This document shows, piece by piece, positions 1-11,923 of a stretch of 64,000 nt of DNA; position 1 is the first letter of the stretch, and every line of letters starts with the position of its first letter. The notes beneath the pieces were generated by a model. The model was not told where the DNA came from and searched no databases. It saw only the letters and a program-made list of their open reading frames with translations. The stretch is from Pascua guehoae. Lineage: Eukaryota > Basidiomycota > Tremellomycetes > Trichosporonales > Trichosporonaceae. The position numbers and the translations under genes are program-made. The stretch spans positions 1,109,285 through 1,173,284 of the forward strand of contig BCJX01000011.1 of the NCBI GenBank assembly GCA_001600415.1, written 5' to 3'.

Positions 1-2905
1 CTGAATCGGTTGGTCCTCACCGTCCTGAATCGACTGTGCTGATTCCTTTTCCTGGATTGGTTGTGGTTGCTGGATACGCATGATTGGTTCTTCAACTTCG
101 ACTTGATCCTCGGTGTGCTTCTGCAAACTCGCCTCACTGGGGTGACTCCGCTTGACGACCGAGCTCGCGGGGCTGAGCGGGGTGCGCGGTGTCGACGCCG
201 TCGACGATGGCAACGGAGGCAAGGGTGCAGTGGGGGCCGGGCCGATGGGCGGAATAGGCAGCGGGGGTAGTGGCGGGCGCGAGCGGCGTGTAAGTGACGG
301 GGTGGGTGAGGGTGTGTAGCACGGCTCGGGGATGGCGGGGAGACTTGTCGAGAATGCTTCCTTCTCCGACATGGTCGGGGGCTGGGGAAGGGGTGCGGCC
401 GCCTGCGACGGGAGAGGCTGGGTCGACGACGCCGCCGCTCGCTCCCGAGGAGGCTGGATCCAGTTGGGGTCATACGAAGGTGGCACCATGATGACGTGCC
501 CAGAGTCCGACTCCTGCCTCACCGTGTAGGACACGGACGGCGTCTGGCCCGGTGCAGGCCGGCGCGTCGCCCGCGTGACGACTGCAGAAGTGCTCTCCAT
601 GTCGCTCAGGACACTGGCCGAGTCGGATTGGGCGGGTTGTCCAAACGTCCCCGCGCGCGAGACGTAGGTTCCCGACCGTGAGACGAGCGAGGTGCCGCGG
701 CGGTGGCCAAACTCGCTGCCACGCGAGTACTCGCTTCGGCATGAGTAATCAATCGGCCGCGAAATGTCCGGGAGCGAGGCCAGTGTCTCCATGTCCATTG
801 TGCTGTGCGAAAGGGTTGGCGACGAAGCCGACGAAGAGCCGTTGCGCTGTGGAGAGTGGGCTGATCGCATCGTATTGGGATCGATGGGGCTGGGGTCAGC
901 AAAGGACACGCCCCGCAGCAAGGGAAATGGATGTAGCAGCACGGGCGCCGTCTCTCCCTGTGAATATTGCGCGTCACTTACTCGTAATTGCCGCCATGCT
1001 CATGCCTGTTGCCATAAAAGTAGTCGGCGGTCATGGTCGTGGGCGTGTTATTCGTGAATCTTGGGGGCGCCTCTGACTCTTCGTCCCACATTCCAGGATA
1101 CGAAGTAATTGACTGTTGCGGGTTGTGTTGGTTGCGCGGGTAGTCTACGTGCATCTGCTGAGACGGTTGTGGCCATGTATTGATCGAGTAGAATGCTGCA
1201 CTTTCCAAGGTCGACTGCGCACCAGGAGTCGCCGGGGTCGAGTATCCGTTTGGATCTAACCCACGCGTCTCGGCCGGCGTTGCGTTTCTTGTCATGTTAG
1301 CGATTGTAGTGAGGGAGGGAGGAGCAACTCGGTGCTCCGGAGCTTGGTGCCGGACAGACATGGTCAATGCGCAAAATGCGCGCAGAGGCCACCCAGGGTA
1401 TTGGTGTGTTTGGATTTGGACGGAGATTTGTTTTGGTTACACCAGCCCTCGTTTCCTCGTTTCTTGCCCTTATATACCCCTTCTTGCCAAGGAACAAGTG
1501 CGAGTACTCACCTGTCATGGTGTGTACGCTCGTTTTCCGAGCGCCTCCGACGACGTCGAACAAGTAGGAAAATGGCCAGCCCGAGAAGAGCAAGGAAGAC
1601 TGCGCCACCAACCTGGGGCTCGTCAGCAATGTCTCCATCAATGCCCACCCCACACCACACCCACGGATCCTCCAATAATGGCGCCAAGGGGCGTCTTCTT
1701 CTTGGCCGATGCCGCAATGGCGAGGCTCGAGCTCGAGCCGTCGGCCGTCCAGATGGTGATGGTGCTAATGTCAAACCATGTGTAGTTGTTGCTGTCCATC
1801 TTGGTCACTGCGAACGTATAGTCCTGCTCGGGGTCAAGGGCCGCCATGAACATGATGGCCTGGGGAGTACACCACGGCATCTGGCCCGAGTACGAGTAAC
1901 CACCGTCTCTCTGACCCGGTCCAGGTGGCGTGAGCTGTACATTGTACGCATTATGGTCCCATGATGCCGTGCCGTTGAGTACCATGAACACATTGCCCTT
2001 GCCCAGATGGACAGAGGCACGGCCATAGCGCAACTGTGTCCCGATGCGCGGTTGACTCTGCGCCTGTGTGCCCGCTAAAAAGTTAGAACAATGACGGACA
2101 AGTGTTTTTTTTTTTAGCAGCAGCAAAGACTCTCACCACCTCCGCACACCACCCAGCCGGTGACCCAGTTGTCCTTGTATGGAAAGCACTCGACGGGATC
2201 CGCAATATTGTACTCGATGTTGGTGCCACTCGAGTAGGCTTCGGTGTAGTTGAAGACGGACGGGTTGGCTGCCGCCACTTGTGCTGCTTCAAGGCTCTCC
2301 GTCAGTCGGACAATGCGTGGGGGCCCTTGAACTTACTCAGGCACCAGCAGTCCATAGGTCATGGTGACGTCCGTGACCCGGACAGTGCCAGTCTTGACAA
2401 CAATGGTAACGTTGTGGTATCCATAGTCAAACGTCGCCATGGCCAGCAGTCCGCTCTTGGGGTCGGCATTGGCGTTACGTATCGGCGTGTCGTCGACAAG
2501 AATGTCAACGGTGCCCCCGCCATGGCCGTACCAGTACGCGGCCGATCCAACAAAATCGACCCAAGCGGCGGCGCCCACGACTGTAGTGGTATGTGTCGAC
2601 TCGCCCAACCCGGCAACGTTTTGCTCGTACGCCGACCATGGCCAGTTGTCGTACGAAACGTTCCAAGTCACAGAGGATGGCCCGCCCTCAAAGTTGAATG
2701 GGCCCGTCACATCTCCCGAATAGTTGGACGCGAGATAGTTGACGAGCGGATTGGGAGAGTATCCAACCATCGGAGACGTGTCGGGTATCGTGACGTTGTA
2801 TGGTACAGGTGCGACTGTGCTGGAGGCGTCGGCGGCGCGAGCGAGCGGTGCAAGCACCGTCGTCGTCGCCGCCGCGACACACCAGGCCGTGCCGATGCGG
2901 ACCAT
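1..2905 (-). CDS. Type I membrane glycoprotein, C-terminus outside window
   Basis: No named family is recognised; this is a basidiomycete-style single-pass surface glycoprotein. Exons, read on the minus strand, are 2905-2337, 2294-2137, 2074-1665, 1612-1512, 1287-982 and 889-1. All phases agree and give 811 codons with no stop at the window edge. Residues 1-24 form a signal peptide. The outer part (about 25-370) has many N-x-S/T sequons and aromatic-rich beta-type stretches. One membrane helix lies near 372-395, split by an intron, and is followed by six arginines. The cytoplasmic tail exceeds 400 residues, is rich in Ser and Pro, and carries a PPSYDPNW motif near residue 650. A broken paralogue lies at 38658-41528 with the same plan (signal peptide, aromatic ectodomain, one helix, PPSY motif). 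A role at the plasma membrane or in cell-wall contact is inference. Confidence 0.8.
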
Positions 2906-4557
2906 GGTGGTGGGCGCTGGGTGTAGCCGTGTGCCGAGTTGGGCAGCTGGATAGGAGATGGGTACAAGCTGGGTGAGAAGAATGCAAAGAGAGGCCAGTC
3001 GCGAGAAAGGGGGAACCGAGAAAGGACAATGGACACTGCATCTTCCTATAGGTCTCTGGGAGCCTGTGCCAAGAATGGTCCGTGAGGTCAAGACGAGGTG
3101 AGCGTTGGCCCAGGTACGCGAACGACGGCGAAAGGACTCAAAGGACGCAACAGGATGCGAAAGGGAGAGAGGGGGGCCCAAAGGGGCGGAGAGAAGAGGG
3201 GGCCCATGCACAGCCTGCGTCGCAGCCCGGACCGATAGTCACGGCGGCGCGTCTTTTTCCGGGGTTGCAATGTCCATTGAGCAGAGCCACGACACGCATT
3301 GATGCCTTGCCCGGACAGGACGGACTGCGAGGGAGGGAACTGGACGGACCGTAGCTTGTTAGTCCAATGGTCAACTGTTAACAAATACGACTGTACTCTT
3401 GGCAATCGTCGCTTGGCCCGACAGTGACAGTTGCTGCTCGTGTCGTGTAGCTCCCTCCCTCCGACCTCCAAGGTGTCCCTGTTGCGATTTACCTCCACTC
3501 TGTTGTGGTGTACAGTAATGATGCATTGGGCGATCATGATTGTCAGTCTCCCCTCCCTGGTAACGGTTTGATGCACGTCTTAAAACGGTCATGGTCGCCG
3601 TGGTGGTGGCAATTTGTCCAAAATTCGCGACCCGAGGTTTGTTTTTTGCCCTGTGACGGCGAGGATCTAGGGCACATGTCCGACGAGGCATGCGACAGGA
3701 ATGAGGCGCTCGTTCGCCATGCACAGCTGCGTGACGCAGTTTTTGAGACTGCTGCTTCGCAAGCAGGGCTGCACGTGCAGCTGAGACTGTCTCTGCGGGG
3801 TCGTCGTGATATCACCGTGCAGCGACAGTGTTTTATTGTTCGCAAGACGCAGAGTGTCAAGTGAAAGAAGCCATGCCATGAAAGAGGGTATGCCGTGGCG
3901 TGCGGAGCTGGTGCCGAGAGCGTCGGACAAGGATCACATGATCAATTGAGGGTGCTGGCATCGAAGCTTCTGCTGCCCAACGGCCTGCATTAACTGGCTC
4001 CTTGCAACGCAGACGCAGCTGGTTTTTGTTCCACGAGTTCCATGCCTCGTCCAGAGCACAGCCAGAACGGTGTTTGGGACGATAATGTCTCACTTTGAGA
4101 CCCTGGGTGGTCAGTCGCACCCAATGGGCGTCTCCACTGGGCTTGTAAAGTGGCTTACATGGACGGTTTGGGGTCCTCGGTGGCAACCGAACAAGAGCAC
4201 TCTGCTCCTCCTGCAGGTTGGCCGGCGCAGCGATTGTTGGGCACGAGCTTGGTCATCATCCAGCAGCAATGCGCAGTCAGCACTTATGACGTGCGTTCTA
4301 TTGTTGCAGCAGAGACCTCGTAACGCTCCGACGACTTGGACAATTCACCGCCAAGAGAAGAGAGAGCGCGAAAGAGACAACACGGGCAGCCTGTGCGTTC
4401 AGCGACGCCACACATCACCCTTTGTATTGTCCTGCCCCATTTCGGCGGCCATGAGTTGCCGCATCTGTACAAGTTGCACGCACCTTCGAAGCCGGCGTCG
4501 CATTTAAGTACCATCCCTTCACCCAGTGCTGTCAAGTGAAGCCGACGTACATGGACA
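2906..4557. other. Intergenic, no gene recognised
   Basis: This is the upstream region of the glycoprotein gene. Short open frames on both strands show no recognisable protein. I see nothing else that can be named here. Confidence 0.5.
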
Positions 4558-5870
4558 TGAGGCCCTCCAGTCGGTCATGTCGCCACCGAGTTGGCCAAAA
4601 TGTTGGCCACCATCCCCTGAGAACGCAGGACCTCTTTTGTTTCGTCGGATGCCGCCTCATCGATGGATATGTTGCTGCTCGAGCTCGATACGGCGGTGGC
4701 GCTACTTCTTGTCGAGATACCGCAAGTAGAGGCATCGGTCGACGACCAAGATGAAGAGCGTGCAGTGGAATGAGATCCCAAAGGTCTCAGAAGAGCAGCC
4801 CAACAGCAGCAAGGAGATTTGGGACAAAAAGACAAATACAAAAGAATGACCTCTCCTATCCTCGTTCCGAGGCTCACTACAAGCGCGGCCGTGCGTCGCA
4901 TTATTTAGGATTTTAGCTTTGGACCTTGGCGCATATTTACGTCGGGGGCCTGCTCGACGAATCGAACAGACGGCCGCGTTCGCGAGGTCGGGTGTCATCA
5001 AATGGTGTGTCTTGCCGGAACACCACCCACGCTGGTTGAAAATGTAAAAGGTTCCCATCCATTTGACCAGTCGTCAGGATCCTTCCCAGCGCACATTTTG
5101 ACGTCTGACCAACACCTCTTCACACTCATTTCGGTGGTAAGAGTGAGACTGGTGTACCGTCGATGGTGGCGTGACGCCTCCTGGGTGACGTGCAGGACAA
5201 ACATGATGGCGACGATCGAAGGTGCGGTCTGCAGACCCTGATTGTTTGAGGCTGCCCAAGGCGTGTAACAGAGGTTGAGCGGTGGCGAGGACGAAAGTGG
5301 CATAAGAACCGACCATACCGACGAGGTCGTTACGCTCAAGCACCCACATCTCGCATGGGCCTGTGACAGGGATGAGGACAAGGAAGGTGGGCGTGGGGGG
5401 CTTGATGCGGTTGGTAATGAAGAGCCAAATGGCGAGGGTGGCCATAGGGCACCCATGAGCATACCCATGAGCGTGGCGCCAGATTATGAAAAGCACAGGC
5501 TCATGGTGATCAGAACGCCAAAATCATCCAAAATACCAGCAGCCAGGGAGGGGTACAGATATATCGAGATCCAGGGGTGCAGTCCTGGAGCATTTGAAGA
5601 CCAGGTGGGTCCTGTTCCACACCGACGGCTTGATAGACGGTTGTTCTCGTCAATGGAAAGCAATGAGTCGGTTGTCAGTCCTCATGAAACGCGCCGTGAC
5701 GCGTATAGTTGGTGCCCAGGCAGGCGACAAGGGGAATGAGCAAGACCGGAGGAGTGTTAAGCCTTAAAGGTGGGCCTGGAAAGTGTTGAGAGTGCCATTT
5801 TGAGCTCGGCTGCGTCAAAGTTGCGCATTGACACTCTATAGACCGACGCAATGGTAAGCAAGTGGACACA
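4558..5870 (-). pseudogene. Decayed MFS permease (allantoate/nicotinate-type) remnant
   Basis: Pieces that look like a Dal5/Tna1-type major facilitator appear in order on the minus strand but in different frames with stops between them. They are: a segment with TPPVLLIPLVACLG near 5750; an apolar helix-like stretch near 5400-5300; the fragment WAASNNQGLQTAPSIVAIMF near 5240-5180, which resembles the conserved W-x-S-N-N-x-G signature of the family; and a charged tail with GDMTDW near 4575, where the family usually ends in D-x-T-D. At least three frame changes are needed, so this is not a working gene. The identification rests on short motifs only. It could also be an unrelated membrane-protein relic. 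Confidence 0.4.
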
Positions 5871-6898
5871 CTGATGTTTTCCGCATGTCATATCCCACAT
5901 GTCCTGCGCGCCGCCCAGTAAACGTGCCGTGCACGTAGCCGAGCTTAGCGCGGTAGTCTCATGACTTCTCGGAGGCGCCTGTACGTCCGCCCATGTTCAC
6001 CCTGCAGCCAAGTCGGCGTGGCTAAATACCAGTTAGTTTTCGCAATGTCAGCGCTGGGGGCGCTACTTGGCTGGGTGCCAATGAAGAAGTAAGTTCTCTT
6101 CATTCGCACCTCTAACTCGTTGGATCATCACTCGTGATGACAGGCGACCCATTGTCTCCCAACAGCAGACAAGAGCTCTGTGTAACAAAGCGACAACACG
6201 CCCGCTGCCTGCTCAGCTTTAGTCAGTAAAGGTCAGCTCCCGGTAATGTCCAGCAGTGCCAGTTGTAACCAGAAGGCCGCGGAACAGGAAAGATTCAACA
6301 GTTCAAGGAATCCCCTCGGCGATGCTCTTTGTCCAGGCGGGCATCATGTACCGTGTTGCGGCAACGGGCGAGCTGGCAAGCTGGCAAGTCTCACACGGCG
6401 TGTGGATCGCGTGTCGGGGACCAGATACGCTGACAAACGAGGATGATACAAGACGGTTGCATCGGTCGCCGAAATGGCGATTGGGACGTGTAGAGAGTCA
6501 TCGGCGGCCTGGGCTGGGTTGGGTGACCCTGAAACAGCCAAACCCCACGAGATCTGCACGCACCCACGCCTCCACCACGCACGCAGGCCACCACGTACAG
6601 GACAACCACCCCGGTTGCCCATTGCCCGTTGCCACCCGGCCTAGACCGCGTACTGCACTGCACGTACTGCACGTACGGCGTACGTGCGCGTGCGTAGGTG
6701 GATGACGTTGCAGGATCAATGGGATACGCTGGAATTTTAGTTTGTCCAAAAGTCCATCTAACCAAAGTAGAGGCTCCATTCCCTTATCTACTGTACCCTC
6801 GTCCAACTATGCCCTCGTTTCTCTCTTGCATCCAACGTTCAACTGTTGTTACCCACCCACACCCACTGCGTACCTCGGCTCTGACCGACCGACCTACA
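5871..6898. other. Intergenic, no gene recognised
   Basis: This is the upstream region of the thioesterase gene. No coding pattern is visible. A run of tac/cgtacg-rich sequence near 6650-6700 is the only local peculiarity. Confidence 0.5.
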
Positions 6899-8306
6899 AT
6901 GTCCCTCGCTCAACTCCCCGCCACGCTATGGCGTGCTGGAACCAAGCTGGTTGAAGGGAGCTCGACCCCCCTGCTCCCATTTGTGCCAAAGTGGAGTGAG
7001 TCACTGTGTAGATGGTGACAGCTGGCCCCGGTACACAATCTTGGGGCACGGACGACGCTCGGTGTCCATCTACACAAGCATGGCGCCAACCTATTCCAGA
7101 CAAGCCTACTGACACCTGCAGTCAAGATTCTGTTCCTCCTCACCGTCCTGCTCAATGCGTCCTCGTTCCCGTTCATGTGGCACTACCGGATGTGGTTCCA
7201 CGCCGGCGTCGAGTTCCTCAAGGGCCGTCGTGTGGGCCACATTCGTTACTCGCGCGCATGGCGTCGCAAGTTTGAGGCCCAGGGCGGCGTGATCGACTTC
7301 CGCAACCGTATCCGGCGCCGTGCCCTCTTTGACGACTGCGACTACAACATGCACCTGAGCAACTCTTGCTACGCCAAGAATGCCGACCAGAGCAAGATGC
7401 AGTTTGCGATTGACGGGTTCACGCCCATCTGGCCCACGGGAGTGTTCATGGCCCTCGGCGCCACGCACTGGACGTTTATGAAGGAGATTCCTATCGGGTC
7501 CGAGTATGTCATGGAGACGCGCCTCGCCGGATGGGGCGACAAGTGGTGAGTACAGCGTTGCGGGGGATGTCGACGTTCTCATAAGGGGCAATCGGCTGTC
7601 TCGAGAACGATCTCAAGGGAGAGGCAGCTGGAGTCGTGCATGCGATGGTGCCTAGCCTTTGTCAAGGCGACAGAGCTGCTTCCAGGCGGTTGCCCCTCCG
7701 CTAGCTCTAAGGATCAGCACCTTGCCATCGATTGCCGACGGCCACCGTGGCATCAGCGCACCAGCAATCCACCACTCTGATCACGGCCCGCTGACACTCA
7801 GGATGTACCTCGTCACCGAATTCATCATGTACCCCAAGACCAAGACCCACAAGCCGACCCCCTCGCCACCCTCGCGCTACATCCCAAACATGTCTGTCCC
7901 TCCATCCGGCGTCGACACGCCCGTCACCGGCAACATGTCGCCCACGTCTGCCGAGGAGGTTGTGCGGCGCCTGAACGCGCGCATGCGCCCACCCCGCGAG
8001 GACGGCGGTGTGGTTTGCTGTGTCTCTGTCTCCGACTACTGCTTCAAGGTGGGCCGCGTGACCGTGCCGCCTCGTGTGGCCATGTGGCTTTCCCTCATGA
8101 GCCCCGACGAGAAGGACCGGGCCGAGGCCGAGGCAGTCCTCGCGGCCAAGGACCACGGACGCGCGTTCCTCCGTGGCGGCTGGAAGGACCGCGAGGACGC
8201 CGACACCCTCGGACGCAACATTGCCCTCAAGGACGGGAGCCAGGAGTGGGCCCAGCGCGCGGCGGACACGATGGCTGCCGTTGGCGACGGACTTGCCCAG
8301 CTGTAG
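6899..8306 (+). CDS. THEM6-like acyl-CoA thioesterase (HotDog fold)
   Basis: Three exons, 6899-6995, 7122-7545 and 7802-8306, give 341 residues. An apolar segment near residues 32-48 (IKILFLLTVLLNASSF) is likely a membrane anchor. It is followed by a HotDog-type thioesterase domain with the signature D-C-D-Y-N-M-H-L-S-N-S, which matches the D-x-x-x-N-x-H-x-x-N motif of THEM6 and related 4HBT proteins. The C-terminal 100 residues are charged and fungus-style. The family is thought to hydrolyse acyl-CoA thioesters at membranes; the substrate cannot be read from sequence. The second intron is 256 nt, long for this window. The start is the first ATG of the open exon that gives a membrane segment directly upstream of the domain. 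Confidence 0.82.
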
Positions 8307-8810
8307 ACTAGGATAGATGTGTAGCGATGCACCCTTGGTTAGAGATTTGGAAGCAGCTTTGAGGGGGGCGAGTGGTCGGACGGAACATGTCTTGTGCAAT
8401 GTGCTCACTCGAATCATGCAACCATGGTCTGTGCACACGATGATTTGTGTGCAACACACGGAAAGAATGCATGATCTCTTGTGTGGTTCTACTGTAGTTT
8501 GTTCCTGATCGCCCGTTTGGTTGTTGCCACCCAAGCATTTCAAAATTATTTACTCCCGCTAATTGGGTTTACAAATCCTCTCCCTGCCTCGCCCCCCTTC
8601 CTCTCGCACCACCTGTTCCACCTCGCTTTTGCCCACCAAACCATCCCCCCGATCCCCCGACCTACCCGCCCACCCACGCCTCTCACCCGTGTTGATCTTG
8701 CGCATGTGTCTTTGATATCCGTACGACTATCTCGTCCATCCTGCTCGCCCGGATCTCACATTCCAACCTTCCCAAGGTCCGCCCCGTGACCTCGAGATAT
8801 ATCCAGCATC
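8307..8810. other. Intergenic, promoter side of the Zn2Cys6 gene
   Basis: Pyrimidine-rich sequence (8570-8760) precedes the start codon, as expected for a fungal 5' leader. No gene is seen. Confidence 0.5.
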
Positions 8811-11399
8811 ATGGACCAAGCGGCCTCGCCATCTGTGAGCCCCGCAGCGGCTGGTGGTCCAGATGCCCCGGCGGGTGGAGCACCTCGTGTCAGCCAGCGC
8901 GCCTCGAACAGCTGTGCTTTTTGCACAAAGCGCAAGTGAGTAGCTTGCCATGAGCGTGTGACATGCCAGTCTACCTTTGTCTGGGCCGGATAGTTTTACA
9001 ATGGTGGTCATGGGCAAGTTTGAGCTGTGGTCATGTGCAGCAGCCCCACGCTCACCATGTCGTTTCTGTTGCACTCGCCTTGTTCTCCTTGTCTCTCCTT
9101 GTGTGGCTAATGTGCTCACGGTGCAGAATCAAATGCAACAAGGTCATTCCCTGTGACAACTGTATCCGTCGCGGCCACCCGGAATCGTGCTCTCGCCTCC
9201 CTGCCATTGTCCGGGGCCGCCTCGTCAACGCGCCCAACACGTCGCAGCGTGCGCCGCTCACGCCCGATCAGATCCGCCTCCTCCGCGAGGGCCAGTTGCA
9301 GCGGGAGAATGTGAGCCTGCGGCGGCGCGTCGCCGAGCTCGAGAGCAGACTGCGCGAGTTTGAAGTCGGCACGGTTGTCGACACACCGGGCGGCGCCTCG
9401 AGTACGGGGCGTGGTGCTGGCTCCATGAGCGGGTCGGTTGGCGGCTCTCCCGCAGACGCGGCCAATTCGCCCGGCGCGAGCACGTCGAGCAAGAGTGCCA
9501 ATGCCTTTGCGCACCTTGTCGGTGCCGCAAGCGCAGTACGCATCGGCAGTGCCCCAGGAGAAACGGAGAGGTCGCGCCAGGATGACCCCGACGTCCTCGA
9601 GCCATTCGTCCATGTCATGGGCGCACCGGCTCCACACCCTCAACGCCCCAGCTCGCCACAGCCGGCGAGGAGCGAGGCGCCCATGTCGCCCATTAGCGGG
9701 CTCCCAGACTTGCCATCCCGCAAGGCGACCGACCTCGCCCAGGCTGACCTTTTAACACTCCTCCCGACCCCACCGCAGAGCATGATTATTGTCCGCGCAA
9801 GTCTCAAGTACATGAGCTTCCTGCACTGTTCGGTTCATGTGCCCATCTTCCTTGCAGAGCACGACGCGTGGATTACGGCCGTCAGCGAGGGCCGCGAGGG
9901 TGGCAAGGGCGACGCATGGCTTAGTTACTGTGAGTGCTGCGAATTTTGGGCGGCTCCATCATCCTTCTGGGTCACTAATGCCAGACTTTGCACTCCTCTC
10001 TGTCGGCATGTACTTTGCTGGCGACCTGCTCGCGCCTGAACTCGGCCTCTCGATGGACGAGACGCAGTCGCTGTCGTCGTTCTGGTTTGATGTCTGCCTC
10101 GAGGCGCTCAACCGGTCAAAATTCATGTCGACCAACCCCACGATCGAGGCGCTCCAGACCATTGTCCTGCTGCCCATGGTGTCCTACAACTTTGGCGCGT
10201 CGGCGTACACAGAGTCGCTCCTGCATGTCGGCCTCCGTCTGGCACAGCTCCTCAAGCTCCACCTACTCGGTCCCGAGCCCGAGGACAAGACTCGTCTTCC
10301 GACGGGCCTCATCAACCGCGAGGTCGGGCGCCGTGTGTGGCTTCTGCTGCGTCTTGGCGAAGGGTGGGTAGTGTTGTGACTTCGGGAGCTGACCCAACAG
10401 ACGACCCGACTTTGTCAACACTGGTGGCTTGCGTCTTCCGCAGGGGGCGACCGCCGAACCGTTCAACGCAAACTATGATGACATGACGGACACGAGCGTT
10501 ATCGCTCGCGACTTTACAGAGTTTACCATCACTACACACATTCTGTGCGCTGGACGGCGGTACCGAATCTTCCGGCAGTTTTCCGAGGCGTTTGCCGACG
10601 CGCATTCGCTCAAGGACCAATACCTTATCGCACTCGCTGCGGATCGCGCGCTGCAGGACAACTTTGCCGACTTTCCGTGCCTCCACGGCAGCGACAGCGA
10701 CGCGTTTGAGGAAAAGTTTGACCTGCACGCCTCGCATGACCACACACCCCACTCTCGCTACATCTGGGCACTCCTCATGCCCGCAGGGACCATCCTCGTC
10801 TACCGTTCCTTCCTTGGACGCGCGTATACCGACGATCGCTTCGCCCAGGTCCGCGATGTGAGTTGTCGTTCGGCCAACAGACCGCAACTGACCCACAGAT
10901 GTGCCTTACGGCCGCGCGTGAGATTCTCCGGCTGCGCAAGCGCCGCGTCCCGCCCATGTTCCTGCGCTCGTGGCCTATTGCGTCATACACTGTCCTCGCG
11001 GGTGTGGTCCTCTCGACGGAGCTTGTCCATGGCTCCCCAACCCCCGCGATGCGCACACAGCTCGTGAGCGAGATCCAATCGCTCATCGACTGTCTGTGGG
11101 AGTGCGGTGCGGCGTCGCTCGTCGTCCAGCGTGGCTGCACACTGCTGCGCCGCTTTATCGAAGCTCCCGAGGGCGGCCAGCACGCGCCATCAACAGCTGC
11201 CACGAGCGATACCCGCTCGGGAGCCCACCAGGACCCACCGGCCCTCCCCGCGGCGCAGGAGCTGTGGCCCTCGCTCCCCTTCGAGGGGCAGGGCAACAAT
11301 GCCGAAATGTGGCTCAACGCAAGCGAGGACGTGTGGTCCAACGCCCTCGTCGCGCTTGAGAATGACGAGGCGAGCGGGTGGTGGACGACGCTGTTGTAG
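8811..11399 (+). CDS. Zn2Cys6 fungal transcription factor
   Basis: Five exons, 8811-8935, 9127-9929, 9985-10363, 10401-10857 and 10899-11399, code for 754 residues. The binuclear zinc cluster lies at about residues 35-64 with spacing C-x2-C-x6-C-x5-C-x2-C-x8-C. The first intron falls inside it, right after the second cysteine's basic stretch (TKRK). A leucine-rich coiled coil (residues about 95-120) follows and is the usual dimerisation element. From about residue 290 there is a fungal-specific transcription factor middle-homology region. The family acts as sequence-specific nuclear regulators, often at CGG half-sites. The target pathway is unknown; neighbours give no clear hint. The 191-nt first intron is the longest of the gene. 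Confidence 0.88.
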
Positions 11400-11923
11400 C
11401 GTCGTCGGACCGACCTGTGTCCGTGGTGATACGTCCAGAGGACTCTGGATACTCTTCTTGGTAATTAATTAATCTTGGTATCTTGGGTTTCGGATATGCC
11501 AGACGAGATGTAACTCTTCTGGCATGTGTTGGAGAGATGAAACGATCACCACTGCAAGTGTTGCCTGTCGTGGTGCGGAATGTCAGACGACTGAGCTGGC
11601 TCGGGCGACTTGAGTGCGAGACATCAAAGCTACGAGACATCCTGCATGTGACGTTCTATAAAGTAACACAAACCCTCTCACCGACATAACCAGATTTCCA
11701 TGACACAGAACACGTCCAACACCTCCCCTTTCCATTTCGGCCACATCGTCCACCATCGAGTGTGGAGGGGCCAACCGTGAGTTCGGCCAAAGTGGTCCAG
11801 CGTGGCCCGCTACCACAGTAGAGTCTCCTTTGTCGCCGTCGCCGGCACTCGCGTCGACGAGACTCTCCCCGCGCCACACTGCCAAACCTCCACCGCACGT
11901 CCGCTCGCCCGCTCGCTCGCACG
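11400..11923. other. Convergent 3' intergenic region
   Basis: This stretch lies between the stop codons of the Zn2Cys6 gene and the glycerol-3-phosphate dehydrogenase gene. No gene or structured element is recognised. Confidence 0.5.

Noticed and set aside
958..981. A 24-nt intron (gtaagt...cacag) in the tail of the first glycoprotein
   Set aside because: Too short, and it puts the next exon in the wrong frame. The 92-nt intron 890-981, with branch ctgac and acceptor ccccag, restores the frame of the long tail.
10312..11341. Long open frames on the strand opposite the Zn2Cys6 gene
   Set aside because: Antisense shadows of a well-supported five-exon gene; no motif of their own.
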